A stretch of 19,726 nt of DNA. Origin: Chitinophagaceae bacterium. GTDB lineage: Bacteria; Bacteroidota; Bacteroidia; Chitinophagales; Chitinophagaceae. The translations under genes were made by a program, and so were the position numbers. Below are positions 1 through 8,301 of the stretch, one piece after another. The stretch is from NCBI GenBank assembly GCA_025351145.1, contig JANXWM010000748.1, positions 1 through 19,726 on the forward strand, written 5' to 3'. Every line of letters begins with the position of its first letter. Position 1 is the first letter of the stretch. A model generated the notes under the pieces. It did no database searches and was not told the DNA's origin. It worked only from the letters and a program-made list of their open reading frames with translations.

Positions 1-128
1 TCAATTGCCGGGTTACAACTATAGCCCGTGGTATTGCCTTTGGCGGCGAACTGGAGTATGCTGATGAAATGACACTAGCCCGTAGCCTTGCCAACCGCCT
101 GCCGGTGCAGCAATATGTAAAATCCTAA
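1..128 (+). CDS. C-terminal end of an unrecognised protein (partial)
   Basis: An open frame enters from the left edge (first whole codon at base 3) and ends at the TAA at 126-128, giving about 41 residues that finish in ...LPVQQYVKS. The stretch is richer in G+C and in Ala, Arg and Leu than the intergenic DNA after it, which supports real coding. The visible tail includes GIAFGGELEYADEMTLARS, which I cannot place in a family with confidence. The start and most of the protein lie outside the window. The next gene begins 112 bases later, so it is probably a separate transcription unit. Confidence 0.55.
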   Translation, partial: NCRVTTIARGIAFGGELEYADEMTLARSLANRLPVQQYVKS

Positions 129-191
129 GCTTTTTTTAACCTCCTGTTTTCCCTGTTCAGCAGCAAGTTTTACCCTGTCGGTTCCAAGTGC

Positions 192-223
192 TTGCCCGTC
201 TGTTTTTAATGCATGTATTTTAC
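192..223 (+). promoter_or_regulatory. Candidate Bacteroidota-type promoter for the OB-fold gene
   Basis: A TTG at 192-194 and TATTTTAC at 216-223 are separated by 21 bases. This resembles the Bacteroidota -33 TTG / -7 TAnnTTTG arrangement, but the -7 element is imperfect. The start codon is at 241, so any leader would be short. This is an inference from motif and spacing only. Confidence 0.28.
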
Positions 224-240
224 ATTCTAAATTTTATTTT

Positions 241-651
241 ATGAAAACTAAAAAGAACATAGTACTGTTTATACTTGGTATAACTGTTTTTGCAGGACTT
301 GGTTTTGCTTTTTATGTTTGGAACAAACCAGCAAGAGATGTGAGGGAAGAGAAGGGTTTACAAATAAACGCAGTAGCTATTTTTGATTCATTTACACTTA
401 ATGAAAACAAGGCTAATGCTCTTTACCTTAACAAGGCTATACAGGTTACCGGCGAAGTAGCCGAAATAAAAAATAATCAGGCGGGTGAAACCGTTGTATA
501 TCTTAAATCAAATGATCCACTATTTGGCGTGAACTGTACTTTTAAAGAAAACCCCGGTGCCCTTGTAAAGGGCAGTACCATTACTTTTAAAGGTGTTTGT
601 ACCGGATTTTTAAGTGATGTGGTAATTAACCAGGGTGTTATTATTAAATAA
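241..651 (+). CDS. Membrane-anchored OB-fold (tRNA_anti-like) protein
   Basis: A protein of 136 residues. Residues about 5-27 form a hydrophobic N-terminal segment after MKTKK, which reads as a signal anchor that places the rest outside the cytoplasm. The remainder (about 45-136) matches the pattern of the small tRNA_anti-like OB-fold family found in Bacteroidota: an AxxLYLNKAIQVTGEV opening, a central cysteine (NCTFK), then KGSTITFKGVCTGF and a final short strand. The exact biochemical role of the family is unknown; despite the name, nothing here indicates tRNA binding. The next gene starts 19 bases after its stop, so the two are probably cotranscribed and it may belong to the same envelope/redox function. 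The family call rests on motif recall and is moderately sure. Confidence 0.62.
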   Translation: MKTKKNIVLFILGITVFAGLGFAFYVWNKPARDVREEKGLQINAVAIFDSFTLNENKANALYLNKAIQVTGEVAEIKNNQAGETVVYLKSNDPLFGVNCTFKENPGALVKGSTITFKGVCTGFLSDVVINQGVIIK

Positions 652-670
652 CCCGTTTTAAAAGTCAACT

Positions 671-1357
671 ATGAAAAAACCAATTTTGCTGGTAGCAGCA
701 ATGGCAGTGTTATTTTTTGCGTGTCAGCACCAGGTAGCCAGTCCGGGCATACCTAATGGAGGTGGGGGAAATGATACCACCAGCAGTGGAGGAGGAATAA
801 CTGCAGATTCTTTAGTTTGTTTTGAGGGAGATGTGTTGCCCATTTTCGTAAGCAGTTGTGCAATAGGTGGCTGCCACGATAGTAAAAGTAAAGCTGAAGG
901 TTATGTTCTCGACAATTTTGAAAACATAACGAAAAGAGGGATTAAGCCAGGCGACCCGGGCGGAAGTGAAATTTACCGGCAAATTGCTTCAGGAGAAATG
1001 CCGCCGGGCGGTGGTTTAAGCAGTACACAGGTAAACCTGATAAGCAGGTGGATTAAGGAAGGAGCAAAAAATACCACCAATTGTAATAGCTGCGATAGTT
1101 CAGTGTTTACATATTCGGCAGCTATAAGTGTTATAATGAGTACAAATTGTACAGGTTGTCATTCGGGCAGTAACGCAAGTGGCGGAATAAATCTTTCAAC
1201 ATATTCAGGTATAAAAACTGTAGCGGATAATGGGCATTTGGTTGGTGCTCTCACCCAGGCTCCCGGTTTTATAGCAATGCCTCCGGGTGGCATGCTTAGC
1301 GATTGTAACATCAGTCAAATTGAAAAGTGGGTTGCGGCCGGCGCCCCCAATAATTAA
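671..1357 (+). CDS. Lipoprotein with two haem c-type motifs
   Basis: 228 residues. The N-terminus is a lipoprotein signal with the likely acylated Cys at residue 18 (LFFAC), followed by a Gly/Ser/Thr-rich flexible linker (about 25-43). Two similar halves follow. The first has C63-AIGG-C68-H69, a CX4CH spacing, with a later GEMPPGG (Met110). The second has a canonical C160-TG-C163-H164 with AMPPGG (Met203). Each half ends in an (I/V)xxWxxxGA element, the layout of small monohaem cytochrome c domains in which a distal Met in an MPPGG loop can ligate iron. It is therefore probably a surface- or periplasm-exposed electron-transfer lipoprotein. Whether the CX4CH half binds haem is uncertain. It lies 19 bases after the OB-fold gene, and the following 355-base gap contains a dispersed repeat. 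Confidence 0.82.
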   Translation: MKKPILLVAAMAVLFFACQHQVASPGIPNGGGGNDTTSSGGGITADSLVCFEGDVLPIFVSSCAIGGCHDSKSKAEGYVLDNFENITKRGIKPGDPGGSEIYRQIASGEMPPGGGLSSTQVNLISRWIKEGAKNTTNCNSCDSSVFTYSAAISVIMSTNCTGCHSGSNASGGINLSTYSGIKTVADNGHLVGALTQAPGFIAMPPGGMLSDCNISQIEKWVAAGAPNN

Positions 1358-1712
1358 AACAATAATTATTGTTCAGGCAATATTAACGGGTGCATGATTT
1401 TTTTGAGCCGGGCTATGCACTAAGAATGAAGCATCCGTTGCGTCGCACTCTTGTACTGCATGAATAGTATTGAGCGGTTAACAGCAAAATTGTATGCGGC
1501 AAGATCAAATTTGTAAGGCGTAAACTATAACACAACGTAAACATTGCCGCAGCATAAATTGCATGGATAATAATTTTGATGCAATGGGCAACTATATTTT
1601 TAAAAGTATAGTTTGTTTAATAACAAGCCTGAGACGATACTATAAAAAGGCAGCAGTTAAAGCCGTCCTCTAGCAGGATATAACAAACGGGATTTACTAT
1701 AAACTATTAATT
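1358..1712. other. Non-coding gap holding repeat copy 1
   Basis: A 355-base stretch with no credible gene. It opens with a 16-base AT-rich palindrome at 1358-1373 directly after the stop codon, then carries repeat copy 1 (about 1398-1485). The remaining 227 bases before the next start show no clear promoter match and no tRNA-like fold. Confidence 0.6.
1398..1485 (+). repeat. Dispersed intergenic repeat, copy 1
   Basis: The core TTGCGTCGCACTCTTGTAC is at 1438-1456. Flanks match the wider consensus: a T-run with GAGCCGGGC on the left (1398-1412), a GAATGAAGC segment, and ATTGAGCGGTTAACAGC on the right. It sits downstream of the two-motif cytochrome gene. The core is an exact match to copy 6 in the opposite orientation. 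Confidence 0.88.
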
Positions 1713-2090
1713 ATGAAAATGAAGGGATTTGCTTTTCTTATTTGTTGTTTTTTCATAGCTGCTTTTACCGGTTGTTATTATGATAAAGCTAATCTTGTTT
1801 ATCCTAAAGCTCCTGCCTGCGACACAACTAATGTAAGGCTAAGTGTTGAACTCAATAATATTATGAAGGCTAATTGTTTCAGTTGCCATGGCGGTACAGC
1901 AGACCAGGGCGCAGGCATACAACTTGAAGATTATGCCACAATACAAGACTTTGCAAACACAGGAATCCTTATGTCTGCCTTAATACAGGATGGTTCTATA
2001 TCGCCTATGCCCAAGGGTGCTGCTAAACTATCTGATTGCGATATTAATAAGTTCGATGCATGGATTAAACGCGGCGCACCTCAGAATTAA
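1713..2090 (+). CDS. Monohaem cytochrome c-type lipoprotein
   Basis: 125 residues. A lipoprotein signal peptide ends in FTGC with the likely lipid-modified Cys at 21. One canonical haem-binding motif, C55-FS-C58-H59, is followed by a probable axial Met in SPMPKG (Met99) and an AWIKRGAPQ ending. This is almost the same architecture as the second half of the lipoprotein encoded at 671-1357, whose C-terminus reads KWVAAGAPNN, so the two are paralogues. It would act as a small membrane-anchored electron carrier in the periplasm or at the outer membrane. The next gene (YceI family) starts 24 bases after its stop and the barrel gene 22 bases after that, so 1713-4527 reads as one operon. Confidence 0.82.
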   Translation: MKMKGFAFLICCFFIAAFTGCYYDKANLVYPKAPACDTTNVRLSVELNNIMKANCFSCHGGTADQGAGIQLEDYATIQDFANTGILMSALIQDGSISPMPKGAAKLSDCDINKFDAWIKRGAPQN

Positions 2091-2114
2091 TAAATATTAA
2101 AATTAAATATCAAC

Positions 2115-2660
2115 ATGAAAACACTATCAATAATCATTTTTGTTTTTGCAGCATTCAACGTAAATGCGCAGGATTATATCACCCGGAACGGGAATATCAG
2201 TATTTATTCGCATACCTCTATGGAAGATGTTAAAGGAAATAATAACGAAGTGGTAAGCCTGCTTAATTCCGCTACAGGCAGTTTTGATTTTAAAGTAGCT
2301 ATTAAAAGTTTTCATTTTGCCAAACAGGCAATGGAAGACCATTTTAACGATGAGGACTATATGGAAACCGATAAATACCCCAAAGCCGGTTTTTCAGGAA
2401 AGATCAGCGATATGGCCGAAGTGAATTTTACCAAAGATGGTGTTTACAATGTAACTGTATCCGGTAACCTTACCGTTAAGGATGTAACAAAACCGGTTAG
2501 TGCAAAAGGTACAATTAGTATTAAAAATAATAAGGTATCCGTGCAGTCAACTTTTACTGTAAAACGTAAAGACTATCACGTAATAGGTCAGTCTTTTGTG
2601 CAAAGTAAATTGTCGGACGATATACAGATAACAGTGAATTGCGATTACGATAAAAGGTAA
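2115..2660 (+). CDS. YceI family periplasmic protein (first of two)
   Basis: 181 residues with a cleavable signal peptide (about 1-18, ending VNAQ). The mature part has the YceI lipocalin-like pattern: FDFKVAIKSFHFAKQAMEDHF, then the hallmark DYMETDKYPKAGFSGKI, a DGVYNVTVSGNLTVKDVTKPV strand pair, and a C-terminal TFTVKRKDYHV...DDIQITVN. YceI proteins are known to enclose isoprenoid-like lipids in a barrel, and many sit beside cytochromes or electron-transport genes. A paralogue is encoded at 4820-5392. It lies between the cytochrome lipoprotein and the barrel gene with gaps of 24 and 22 bases, so cotranscription is very likely. A periplasmic partner of the cytochrome/barrel set is inferred, not shown. 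Confidence 0.88.
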   Translation: MKTLSIIIFVFAAFNVNAQDYITRNGNISIYSHTSMEDVKGNNNEVVSLLNSATGSFDFKVAIKSFHFAKQAMEDHFNDEDYMETDKYPKAGFSGKISDMAEVNFTKDGVYNVTVSGNLTVKDVTKPVSAKGTISIKNNKVSVQSTFTVKRKDYHVIGQSFVQSKLSDDIQITVNCDYDKR

Positions 2661-2682
2661 GCAACCCCAATAAATTTCATTT

Positions 2683-4527
2683 ATGTTGAGAAAAAAAATA
2701 GTGCTGATATCCGTTTTGTCATTACTGGCATTACACAATTTTGCACAGGATGTAAATCTTGATTCACTGCTTGATGCAGAAATGGATAAGAAAAATAAAA
2801 GTGAAACACAATTAACCGAAGGTACTTTTAAAACAGGCAGGCTTGTTAACAGCCAAACTGTGGAAACTGTGCAAAAAGGTGTTCTTGATTTTAAAATATC
2901 GCACCGTTTTAGCGAAACCGATAATGGTTTGTACGATATGCTTGGTCTCGATAATGCAATATCTATCCGCATTGGCGGCGACTATGGATTAACAAACAGG
3001 CTTACCATTGGCGGCGGCAGAAGTTCTTATGAAAAAGAGTACGATGCATTTTTAAAATACAGGCTACTCTGGCAATCAAGTGGCAAAACAAGTATGCCTG
3101 TATCGCTTACCCTGCTTTCTTCTGCAATGCTGCAAACTTTAAAACCTGTGAGCGATTCTGTAAAAATTAATACAGGCGAGAGGGTTTCCTATGCTTTTCA
3201 GGCTTTACTGGCCCGTAAGTTTAATTCCAATTTCTCGATGCAGCTAATGCCTACCATGGTTATTAATAACCCAAGCATACGAAAAGATAATTCCGTTCCT
3301 TCTAAACTTCTTTCAGTAGGGGTTGGTGCCAGGCTTAAACTTTCAAAACGGTCAGGAATCATTGCAGAATATTATTATCAGTTGCCGGGTTATAAATTAC
3401 CCGGTTCTTATAACGCATTATCTTTTGGGTACGAAATAGAAACAGGCGGCCACGTTTTCCAGTTTAATATCAGTAATTCTGCAGGTATTACAGAAAGAAC
3501 GGCAATTACAGAAACAAATAATCCATTTAATCTCGATAACCTGCATTTGGGTTTTAATGTATCGAGGGTTTTTTCTATTAAAAAGGCAAAGGATATTTCT
3601 CAATTTACTAATTCGCATGCTACCCCGGTTTACGATACTGCAAAGTTTGCAGTTGAAAAAGATAAGAGCCCTACTCAGTACACACAGGGTACTTTTACGA
3701 CCAGCCGCCTTATTAATGGACATACAGTTGAAACTACACAGCGCGGTGTGCTCGATCTTAAGGTAACGCACCGTTTTGGAAAACTCAATTCAGGTTTTTA
3801 TAATGTGTTTGGTTTAGACCAGGCATCTATGCGTATTGGTGCAGATTATGGTATTACCAACAGGCTTACAATAGGTGGCGGCAGAAGTGCAGGCGGCCTT
3901 GTTAATCCTTCTCTTAAAGAGTACGATGGGTTTATAAAATATAAATTATTGCGCCAGTCTACAGGTGAAAAAAATACACCGTTAACCGTTACAGTTTTAT
4001 CATCAGTAATGTATAATTCATTGCGGGAAACAAAAGAAATTGGTATTAAAGATCCCGTTAACGGTGGATATTATACTGATTCTTCTCAAACGGTAAAAAT
4101 CAATAATTTTGACAGGTTTCATTTCGCTTACGAGCTTCTTTTAGCACGCAAGTTTAAAGGGTTTTCAATTCAGTTAATGCCAACCATGGTTCACTATAAT
4201 ATTGTTCCGGATGCTTCTGTGCCCAATGATTTATTTACGGTTGGTGCAGGTGTTAGAATAAAGCTAACTCAAATGTCAAGCCTTAACCTCGAATATTATT
4301 ACCAGTTACCCGGCCACAAACTTCCTGGTACTTATAACTCTTTTGCTGTTGGTTACGAGCTTGAAACAGGCGGTCACGTTTTTCAATTCCAGCTTACTAA
4401 TTCGTATGGTACCACAGAGCGAACATTTTTGCACGAAACATCGGGCAGCTGGGGCAATGGCGATATCCATTTTGGGTTTAATATAGCAAGGGTATTTACC
4501 ATTGTAAAACCCAAGAATATTCAGTAA
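2683..4527 (+). CDS. DUF5777-type outer-membrane beta-barrel protein, internally duplicated
   Basis: 614 residues with a signal peptide (about 1-21, ending HNFAQ). Two homologous halves follow. Repeat 1 starts near T42 (TQLTEGTFKTGRLVNSQTVE) and ends near residue 306 (GFNVSRVFSI). Repeat 2 starts near T331 (TQYTQGTFTTSRLINGHTVE) and ends at 614 (GFNIARVFTI). The offset is 289 residues. Both halves share the order GVLD-K-HRF, YGxTNRLTIGGGRS, KEYD.F.KY.LL, LLARKF, LMPTMV, YYYQLPG.KLPG(S/T)YN and GYE(I/L)ETGGHVFQF. Alternating hydrophobic strands and aromatic ends suggest a transmembrane barrel. The usual DUF5777 protein is about one such unit, so this is a tandem fusion; the halves have diverged at base level, so the duplication is old. 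Function unknown; its neighbours are cytochrome lipoproteins and YceI. Confidence 0.75.
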   Translation: MLRKKIVLISVLSLLALHNFAQDVNLDSLLDAEMDKKNKSETQLTEGTFKTGRLVNSQTVETVQKGVLDFKISHRFSETDNGLYDMLGLDNAISIRIGGDYGLTNRLTIGGGRSSYEKEYDAFLKYRLLWQSSGKTSMPVSLTLLSSAMLQTLKPVSDSVKINTGERVSYAFQALLARKFNSNFSMQLMPTMVINNPSIRKDNSVPSKLLSVGVGARLKLSKRSGIIAEYYYQLPGYKLPGSYNALSFGYEIETGGHVFQFNISNSAGITERTAITETNNPFNLDNLHLGFNVSRVFSIKKAKDISQFTNSHATPVYDTAKFAVEKDKSPTQYTQGTFTTSRLINGHTVETTQRGVLDLKVTHRFGKLNSGFYNVFGLDQASMRIGADYGITNRLTIGGGRSAGGLVNPSLKEYDGFIKYKLLRQSTGEKNTPLTVTVLSSVMYNSLRETKEIGIKDPVNGGYYTDSSQTVKINNFDRFHFAYELLLARKFKGFSIQLMPTMVHYNIVPDASVPNDLFTVGAGVRIKLTQMSSLNLEYYYQLPGHKLPGTYNSFAVGYELETGGHVFQFQLTNSYGTTERTFLHETSGSWGNGDIHFGFNIARVFTIVKPKNIQ

Positions 4528-4602
4528 TAATCAATGCCCGAGGCTCTGTTCAAGTATTTTTTTGTATTTGAAAAGTTCCCAACTGATATAGAGATGAACG
4601 GA

Positions 4603-4613
4603 TTGCGACGCAA
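4603..4613. repeat. Degenerate remnant of the repeat core
   Basis: TTGCGACGCAA is a perfect 11-base palindrome that matches the most conserved half of the repeat core. The bases to its right (ACCTGGATGCC) loosely resemble the flank of copy 1 read in reverse. No other part of the element is convincing, so this may be a decayed inverted copy or chance. Confidence 0.35.
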
Positions 4614-4666
4614 CCTGGATGCCATGGAAACCTATTGCTGGTATTAAAATTTTAGTGAGCACGAAA

Positions 4667-4755
4667 GGTTTTTTAGCCTAACAGCAGTAAATCTATTTAG
4701 CTTTTCTTGCGTCGCACACTTGTACGTAAGAATGCTTATGAGCTTTTAACAGCCT
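4667..4755 (+). repeat. Dispersed intergenic repeat, copy 2
   Basis: The core TTGCGTCGCACACTTGTAC is at 4707-4725. The right flank ends TTATGAGCTTTTAACAGCC, matching the consensus. The left flank (TTTTTTAGCC, TTTAGCTTTTC) is weaker. It occupies the 292-base gap between the barrel gene and the second YceI gene, which otherwise contains no gene. Confidence 0.87.
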
Positions 4756-4792
4756 TATAAATATTTACTGTAGTTTTTGCAGCTTTTATTGG

Positions 4793-4800
4793 TAAGTTTG
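4793..4800 (+). promoter_or_regulatory. Candidate -7 element for the yceI-sensor-regulator operon
   Basis: TAAGTTTG is an exact match to the Bacteroidota TAnnTTTG -7 consensus, 20 bases upstream of the ATG at 4820. The -33 partner is weak (TTTACTG ending at 4770, 22 bases upstream). The leader would be very short. Confidence 0.35.
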
Positions 4801-4819
4801 AGCATTACTTTTTGGCCTT

Positions 4820-5392
4820 ATGGTAAAATTCAAACCTAAAATAAAAGCAGCCTGCAAGCTTGTTGCATGTATCATTTTTTTTGCTGGTTTTAAGCAAACC
4901 GGCGCTGTTTTTCAAACAAGTAATGGCAAAGTTTCTTTTCGTTCCGAAGCGCCAATGGAACTTATAAAAGCATCTTCAACCGATCTTGTTGGGGTTATTG
5001 ATAATGAAAAAAGGACTTTTGGTTTTGTTATTAATGTACGCTCCTTCGATGGGTTTAACAGTGCGCTTCAAAAACAGCATTTTCACGAAAATTATATGGA
5101 ATCGGATAAATATCCAACGGCTAAATTTACAGGTAAAATAATCGAAGACCAGGACCTTACCATTGATGGTGTTTACGAAATAAGGGCAAAAGGTAAATTT
5201 ATTATTCATGGCGTAACACAGGAAAGAATTATAAAATGCAAACTAACCGTAAGCAACCATAAAATTGCAATAAAATCCAATTTCACTGTATTACTGAGCG
5301 ATTATAATATTCCCATACCAAGAGTTGTTTACCAGAAACTGGCCAATGAAATAAAGGTTGAGGTAAATGCCATGCTTGTTGAAACCAGCTGA
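4820..5392 (+). CDS. YceI family protein (second), first gene of the sensor operon
   Basis: 190 residues. A basic N-terminus and hydrophobic segment (about 10-27) look like a signal peptide. The body shows the YceI signature: GFVINVRSFDGFNSALQKQHF, then NYMESDKYPTAKFTGKI, DGVYEIRAKGKFIIHGVTQ and SNFTVLLSDYNIPIP. It is a diverged paralogue of the protein at 2115-2660. Its stop codon overlaps the start of the sensor kinase gene (TGATG at 5390-5394), so the two are translationally coupled. That coupling makes a role as a periplasmic accessory or ligand carrier for the sensor plausible, but this is inference. Nothing in the sequence identifies the ligand. Confidence 0.87.
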   Translation: MVKFKPKIKAACKLVACIIFFAGFKQTGAVFQTSNGKVSFRSEAPMELIKASSTDLVGVIDNEKRTFGFVINVRSFDGFNSALQKQHFHENYMESDKYPTAKFTGKIIEDQDLTIDGVYEIRAKGKFIIHGVTQERIIKCKLTVSNHKIAIKSNFTVLLSDYNIPIPRVVYQKLANEIKVEVNAMLVETS

Positions 5393-8301
5393 TGCTTAAA
5401 ATATTAATAAATATTACTTTATTCTGCAGCATTTTTATTTCTTCCCTGGCGCAAAAACCCGGCACCAGCATATATACATTAGCCAACGATAATACCCAGG
5501 AACAATTACAGATAAACACACTTTACCAGATAAAGCAGGGATATATACTGGTGGGCACTTCGAAAGGCTTATACAGGTTTGACGGGATTAATTTTACTGT
5601 TTTCCCCAAGTCTCCGGGCGTACCCGATAATGTTACGGCCATATGCGAAATGCCGGGTAAGGATGAGGTACTCATAGGTTTTGAGAATGGGCGAATAGGG
5701 AAATTAAGCCAGAAAAACCGTGTGGAATTGTTACCACTTGATACGCTTGAAGAGATATTTCCAAAAGTGCCTGTAACAAAAATGCTTGTAGATGAAAAAG
5801 GTACCATCTGGATTGCAACTTCAGGTGAAGGGTTATATTTTTATAAAGCAGGTCATTTGTATAACATTAATTCTGATGACGGGTTGAGCGATAATGCTGT
5901 GTCTGATATTTGCCTGCTTCCAAATAGCAGTGTAGCTGCTGCAACAGACCGGGGTATCAATATCTGTACATCTGATGTTAATAAAAAAATAGTCTCAAAA
6001 TTCACATCAAAAAACGGGCTGCCAGACAATATTGTAACCGCGTTATTTACTGCAAATAATGGAAATCTATGGTTTGGTATGCAGGATGGTGGCTTAAGCA
6101 GTTATAATATTAAGTCTGGAAGTGCTGCCCAAAGTAAACCGTGGGATCTTGGTCCTGTAAACGGCATGCTTGTAATGCCGTCACGTGTTTATATAGCCAC
6201 AGAAGAGCATGGTGTATTGGTATATGGGTACGATGCAGATAATAATCTAACTGCGCTTCAGTATGATGATCAGCAGTTAAAGAAGGTTAAATGCCTGCTT
6301 AGGGATAAAGAAGGAAATATTTGGGCTGCCGGCAATAACCAATTAATGCGAACAGCTTTAAGCGAACTTGAAGCAGTTTATACATTTAAATCAGATTCAT
6401 ACGATGATCTGCATACTTTAATGATTGCCAGAAATGGTGACATCTGGTTTAATAAAAAACAGAAACTGATACGTTTGTCCAGGCTGCCGGATGGTGAATT
6501 GAAAGAAAATGGTTACATCATTAAATCCATTGTCCCTCAATCTGATATTACATCTTTGTATGAAGATGAAAAAGGGATTATATGGGTTGGTACCATGGGT
6601 AGCGGGCTTATTGTTCTTGATCCGAAAACAGGAAAGTACAGGGCAATAACTGAAGATTCGGTGCTTATCAATGGCAGTGTACTTTCCATATCGGGTAAAA
6701 AGAACACTGTGTGGATAGCGAGTTTGGAAGGGGCAGTTTCTTTTGAAGAATTGGATACTTTAAAGGGCATTAACCAAACTTACAGAAGCAAAAATTACGC
6801 TGATGATAAGAGCCTGGGGAGTAAATATGTTTACGATATACTTATAGATTCAAAGAACAGAAAATGGTTTGCTACAGATGGAAAGGGCATTATACTTTTA
6901 GAAAATGATCAGTTTGTACATTATAATAAAAATGGCAGTGCAGAAAATGAAGTAGTATACAAAATTGTTGAAGACAATGAAGGCAACCTGTGGTTTAGTA
7001 CTTACACAAATGGCATTATAAAATTTGATGGTAAACGTTTTATACGCTATGGCATTGGAGAAGGGTTAACCGAACTTAATATTACTTCACTTGCAATATC
7101 GGGTAACTATTTACTTGCAGCGCATAAAAGCGGGATAGACCTCGTAAATACCCACAATGGTAATATCAGCTACCTTGGCGCACTGCAGGGTATCAGTGAT
7201 ATTAATTCAGATTTCAACACATTCACAACTACTAAAGATGGCGATGTTTATTTCGCAAATGGATTTACCATATACAAATACAAAGCGCCTTTTCAGCTTA
7301 AGCAAAAACCTTCCATCGTAATTGATAAGGTTCAATTATTTTTAAATGATACCCTTAAACAAAGCGGGCAAACTTTTGCTGCCGATGAAAACAACATCAG
7401 CTTTTTTTATACCGGCCTGTTTTATTCCCAACCGGATAAAATTAAGTACCAATATAAACTGGAAGGATACGATACAGGCTGGATAACTACCAAAGACCGC
7501 ATGAAAAATTACCCCATTCTGCAGCCGAATGTTTATACTTTCAGGGTTAGGGTATCACTTAGTCAGGATTTTTCCGGTGCTTCCGAAGCGGGCTTTACGT
7601 TTACTATCGAAAAACCCTATTGGCAGCAATTATGGTTTATACTACTCTGTGCATTATTAAGTGCCGGGGTCATTTACTTTTTAATTAAACAGCGGGAAGC
7701 TTCCATAGAAAAGTACAATATACTGGAAAGAGAAAAAATACAGTCGCAGTTAGAAACTTTGCGAAACCAGATTAATCCGCATTTTCTTTTCAACAGTTTC
7801 AATACACTTATTTCAGAAATAGAAGAGAACCCTGATAAAGCTGTTATTTATGTAGAGCACCTCTCAGATTTTTACCGCAACATTGTTGTGCATAAAGAAA
7901 AGGATTTTATTAAGCTGGGCGAAGAAATTGCCATTTTAAATGATTACTTTTTTATTCAGCAAAAGCGGTATGGGCAGGCTTTACAGATTTTTATCTCGGT
8001 TACCCCTGAGCAGGAAAAAATGTATTACGTTGTTCCGCTTGCATTACAATTGCTTTTCGAAAATGCAGTAAAGCATAATGTTGTATCAACTGAAATACCG
8101 CTTAAGATCGAACTTTTTATAGAAGGTAATGAGCAGCTGGTCATCCGAAACAATCTCAGCGAAAAATTCAGGCCCGAAAAAGGCAGCAACATGGGCCTTT
8201 TAAATATACAGAAACGGTACGAACTGCTCTGCGGAAAAACCGTTATTATAGAAAAAGACCAACACTATTTTACAGTTAAAATACCCCTTATAAAGCAATG
8301 A
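5392..8301 (+). CDS. Propeller/Y_Y_Y sensor histidine kinase, LytS type
   Basis: 969 residues. A signal peptide (about 1-21, SSLAQ) is followed by a large periplasmic part of repeated propeller blades of the Reg_prop kind (for example GTIWIATSGEGLYFYKAG, GNLWFGMQDGGLSSYN, GIIWVGTMGSGLIVLD, GNLWFSTYTNGIIKFDG). A Y_Y_Y domain (about 670-743) comes next, then one transmembrane segment (about 746-764) and a short coiled coil. The kinase is of the His_kinase/LytS class: phosphoacceptor His797 in NPHFLFNSFN, an N-box ENAVKHN at 890-896 and a GSNMGLLNIQKR G-box. It is not a hybrid: there is no fused receiver or AraC domain. It should sense a periplasmic signal and phosphorylate the regulator encoded next, whose ATG overlaps its stop (ATGA at 8298-8301). 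Regulated targets are not visible, but the adjacent envelope genes are candidates. Confidence 0.92.
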   Translation: MLKILINITLFCSIFISSLAQKPGTSIYTLANDNTQEQLQINTLYQIKQGYILVGTSKGLYRFDGINFTVFPKSPGVPDNVTAICEMPGKDEVLIGFENGRIGKLSQKNRVELLPLDTLEEIFPKVPVTKMLVDEKGTIWIATSGEGLYFYKAGHLYNINSDDGLSDNAVSDICLLPNSSVAAATDRGINICTSDVNKKIVSKFTSKNGLPDNIVTALFTANNGNLWFGMQDGGLSSYNIKSGSAAQSKPWDLGPVNGMLVMPSRVYIATEEHGVLVYGYDADNNLTALQYDDQQLKKVKCLLRDKEGNIWAAGNNQLMRTALSELEAVYTFKSDSYDDLHTLMIARNGDIWFNKKQKLIRLSRLPDGELKENGYIIKSIVPQSDITSLYEDEKGIIWVGTMGSGLIVLDPKTGKYRAITEDSVLINGSVLSISGKKNTVWIASLEGAVSFEELDTLKGINQTYRSKNYADDKSLGSKYVYDILIDSKNRKWFATDGKGIILLENDQFVHYNKNGSAENEVVYKIVEDNEGNLWFSTYTNGIIKFDGKRFIRYGIGEGLTELNITSLAISGNYLLAAHKSGIDLVNTHNGNISYLGALQGISDINSDFNTFTTTKDGDVYFANGFTIYKYKAPFQLKQKPSIVIDKVQLFLNDTLKQSGQTFAADENNISFFYTGLFYSQPDKIKYQYKLEGYDTGWITTKDRMKNYPILQPNVYTFRVRVSLSQDFSGASEAGFTFTIEKPYWQQLWFILLCALLSAGVIYFLIKQREASIEKYNILEREKIQSQLETLRNQINPHFLFNSFNTLISEIEENPDKAVIYVEHLSDFYRNIVVHKEKDFIKLGEEIAILNDYFFIQQKRYGQALQIFISVTPEQEKMYYVVPLALQLLFENAVKHNVVSTEIPLKIELFIEGNEQLVIRNNLSEKFRPEKGSNMGLLNIQKRYELLCGKTVIIEKDQHYFTVKIPLIKQ

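Noticed and set aside
1358..1373. AT palindrome after the cytochrome gene as a terminator
   Set aside because: It is a loop-less, G+C-poor 16-base palindrome without a T-run; a stable terminator hairpin is unlikely.
3418..3771. Minus-strand open frame opposite the barrel gene
   Set aside because: The plus-strand frame is clearly coding, with conserved duplicated motifs; the reverse frame is cysteine-rich, shapeless and has no start context.
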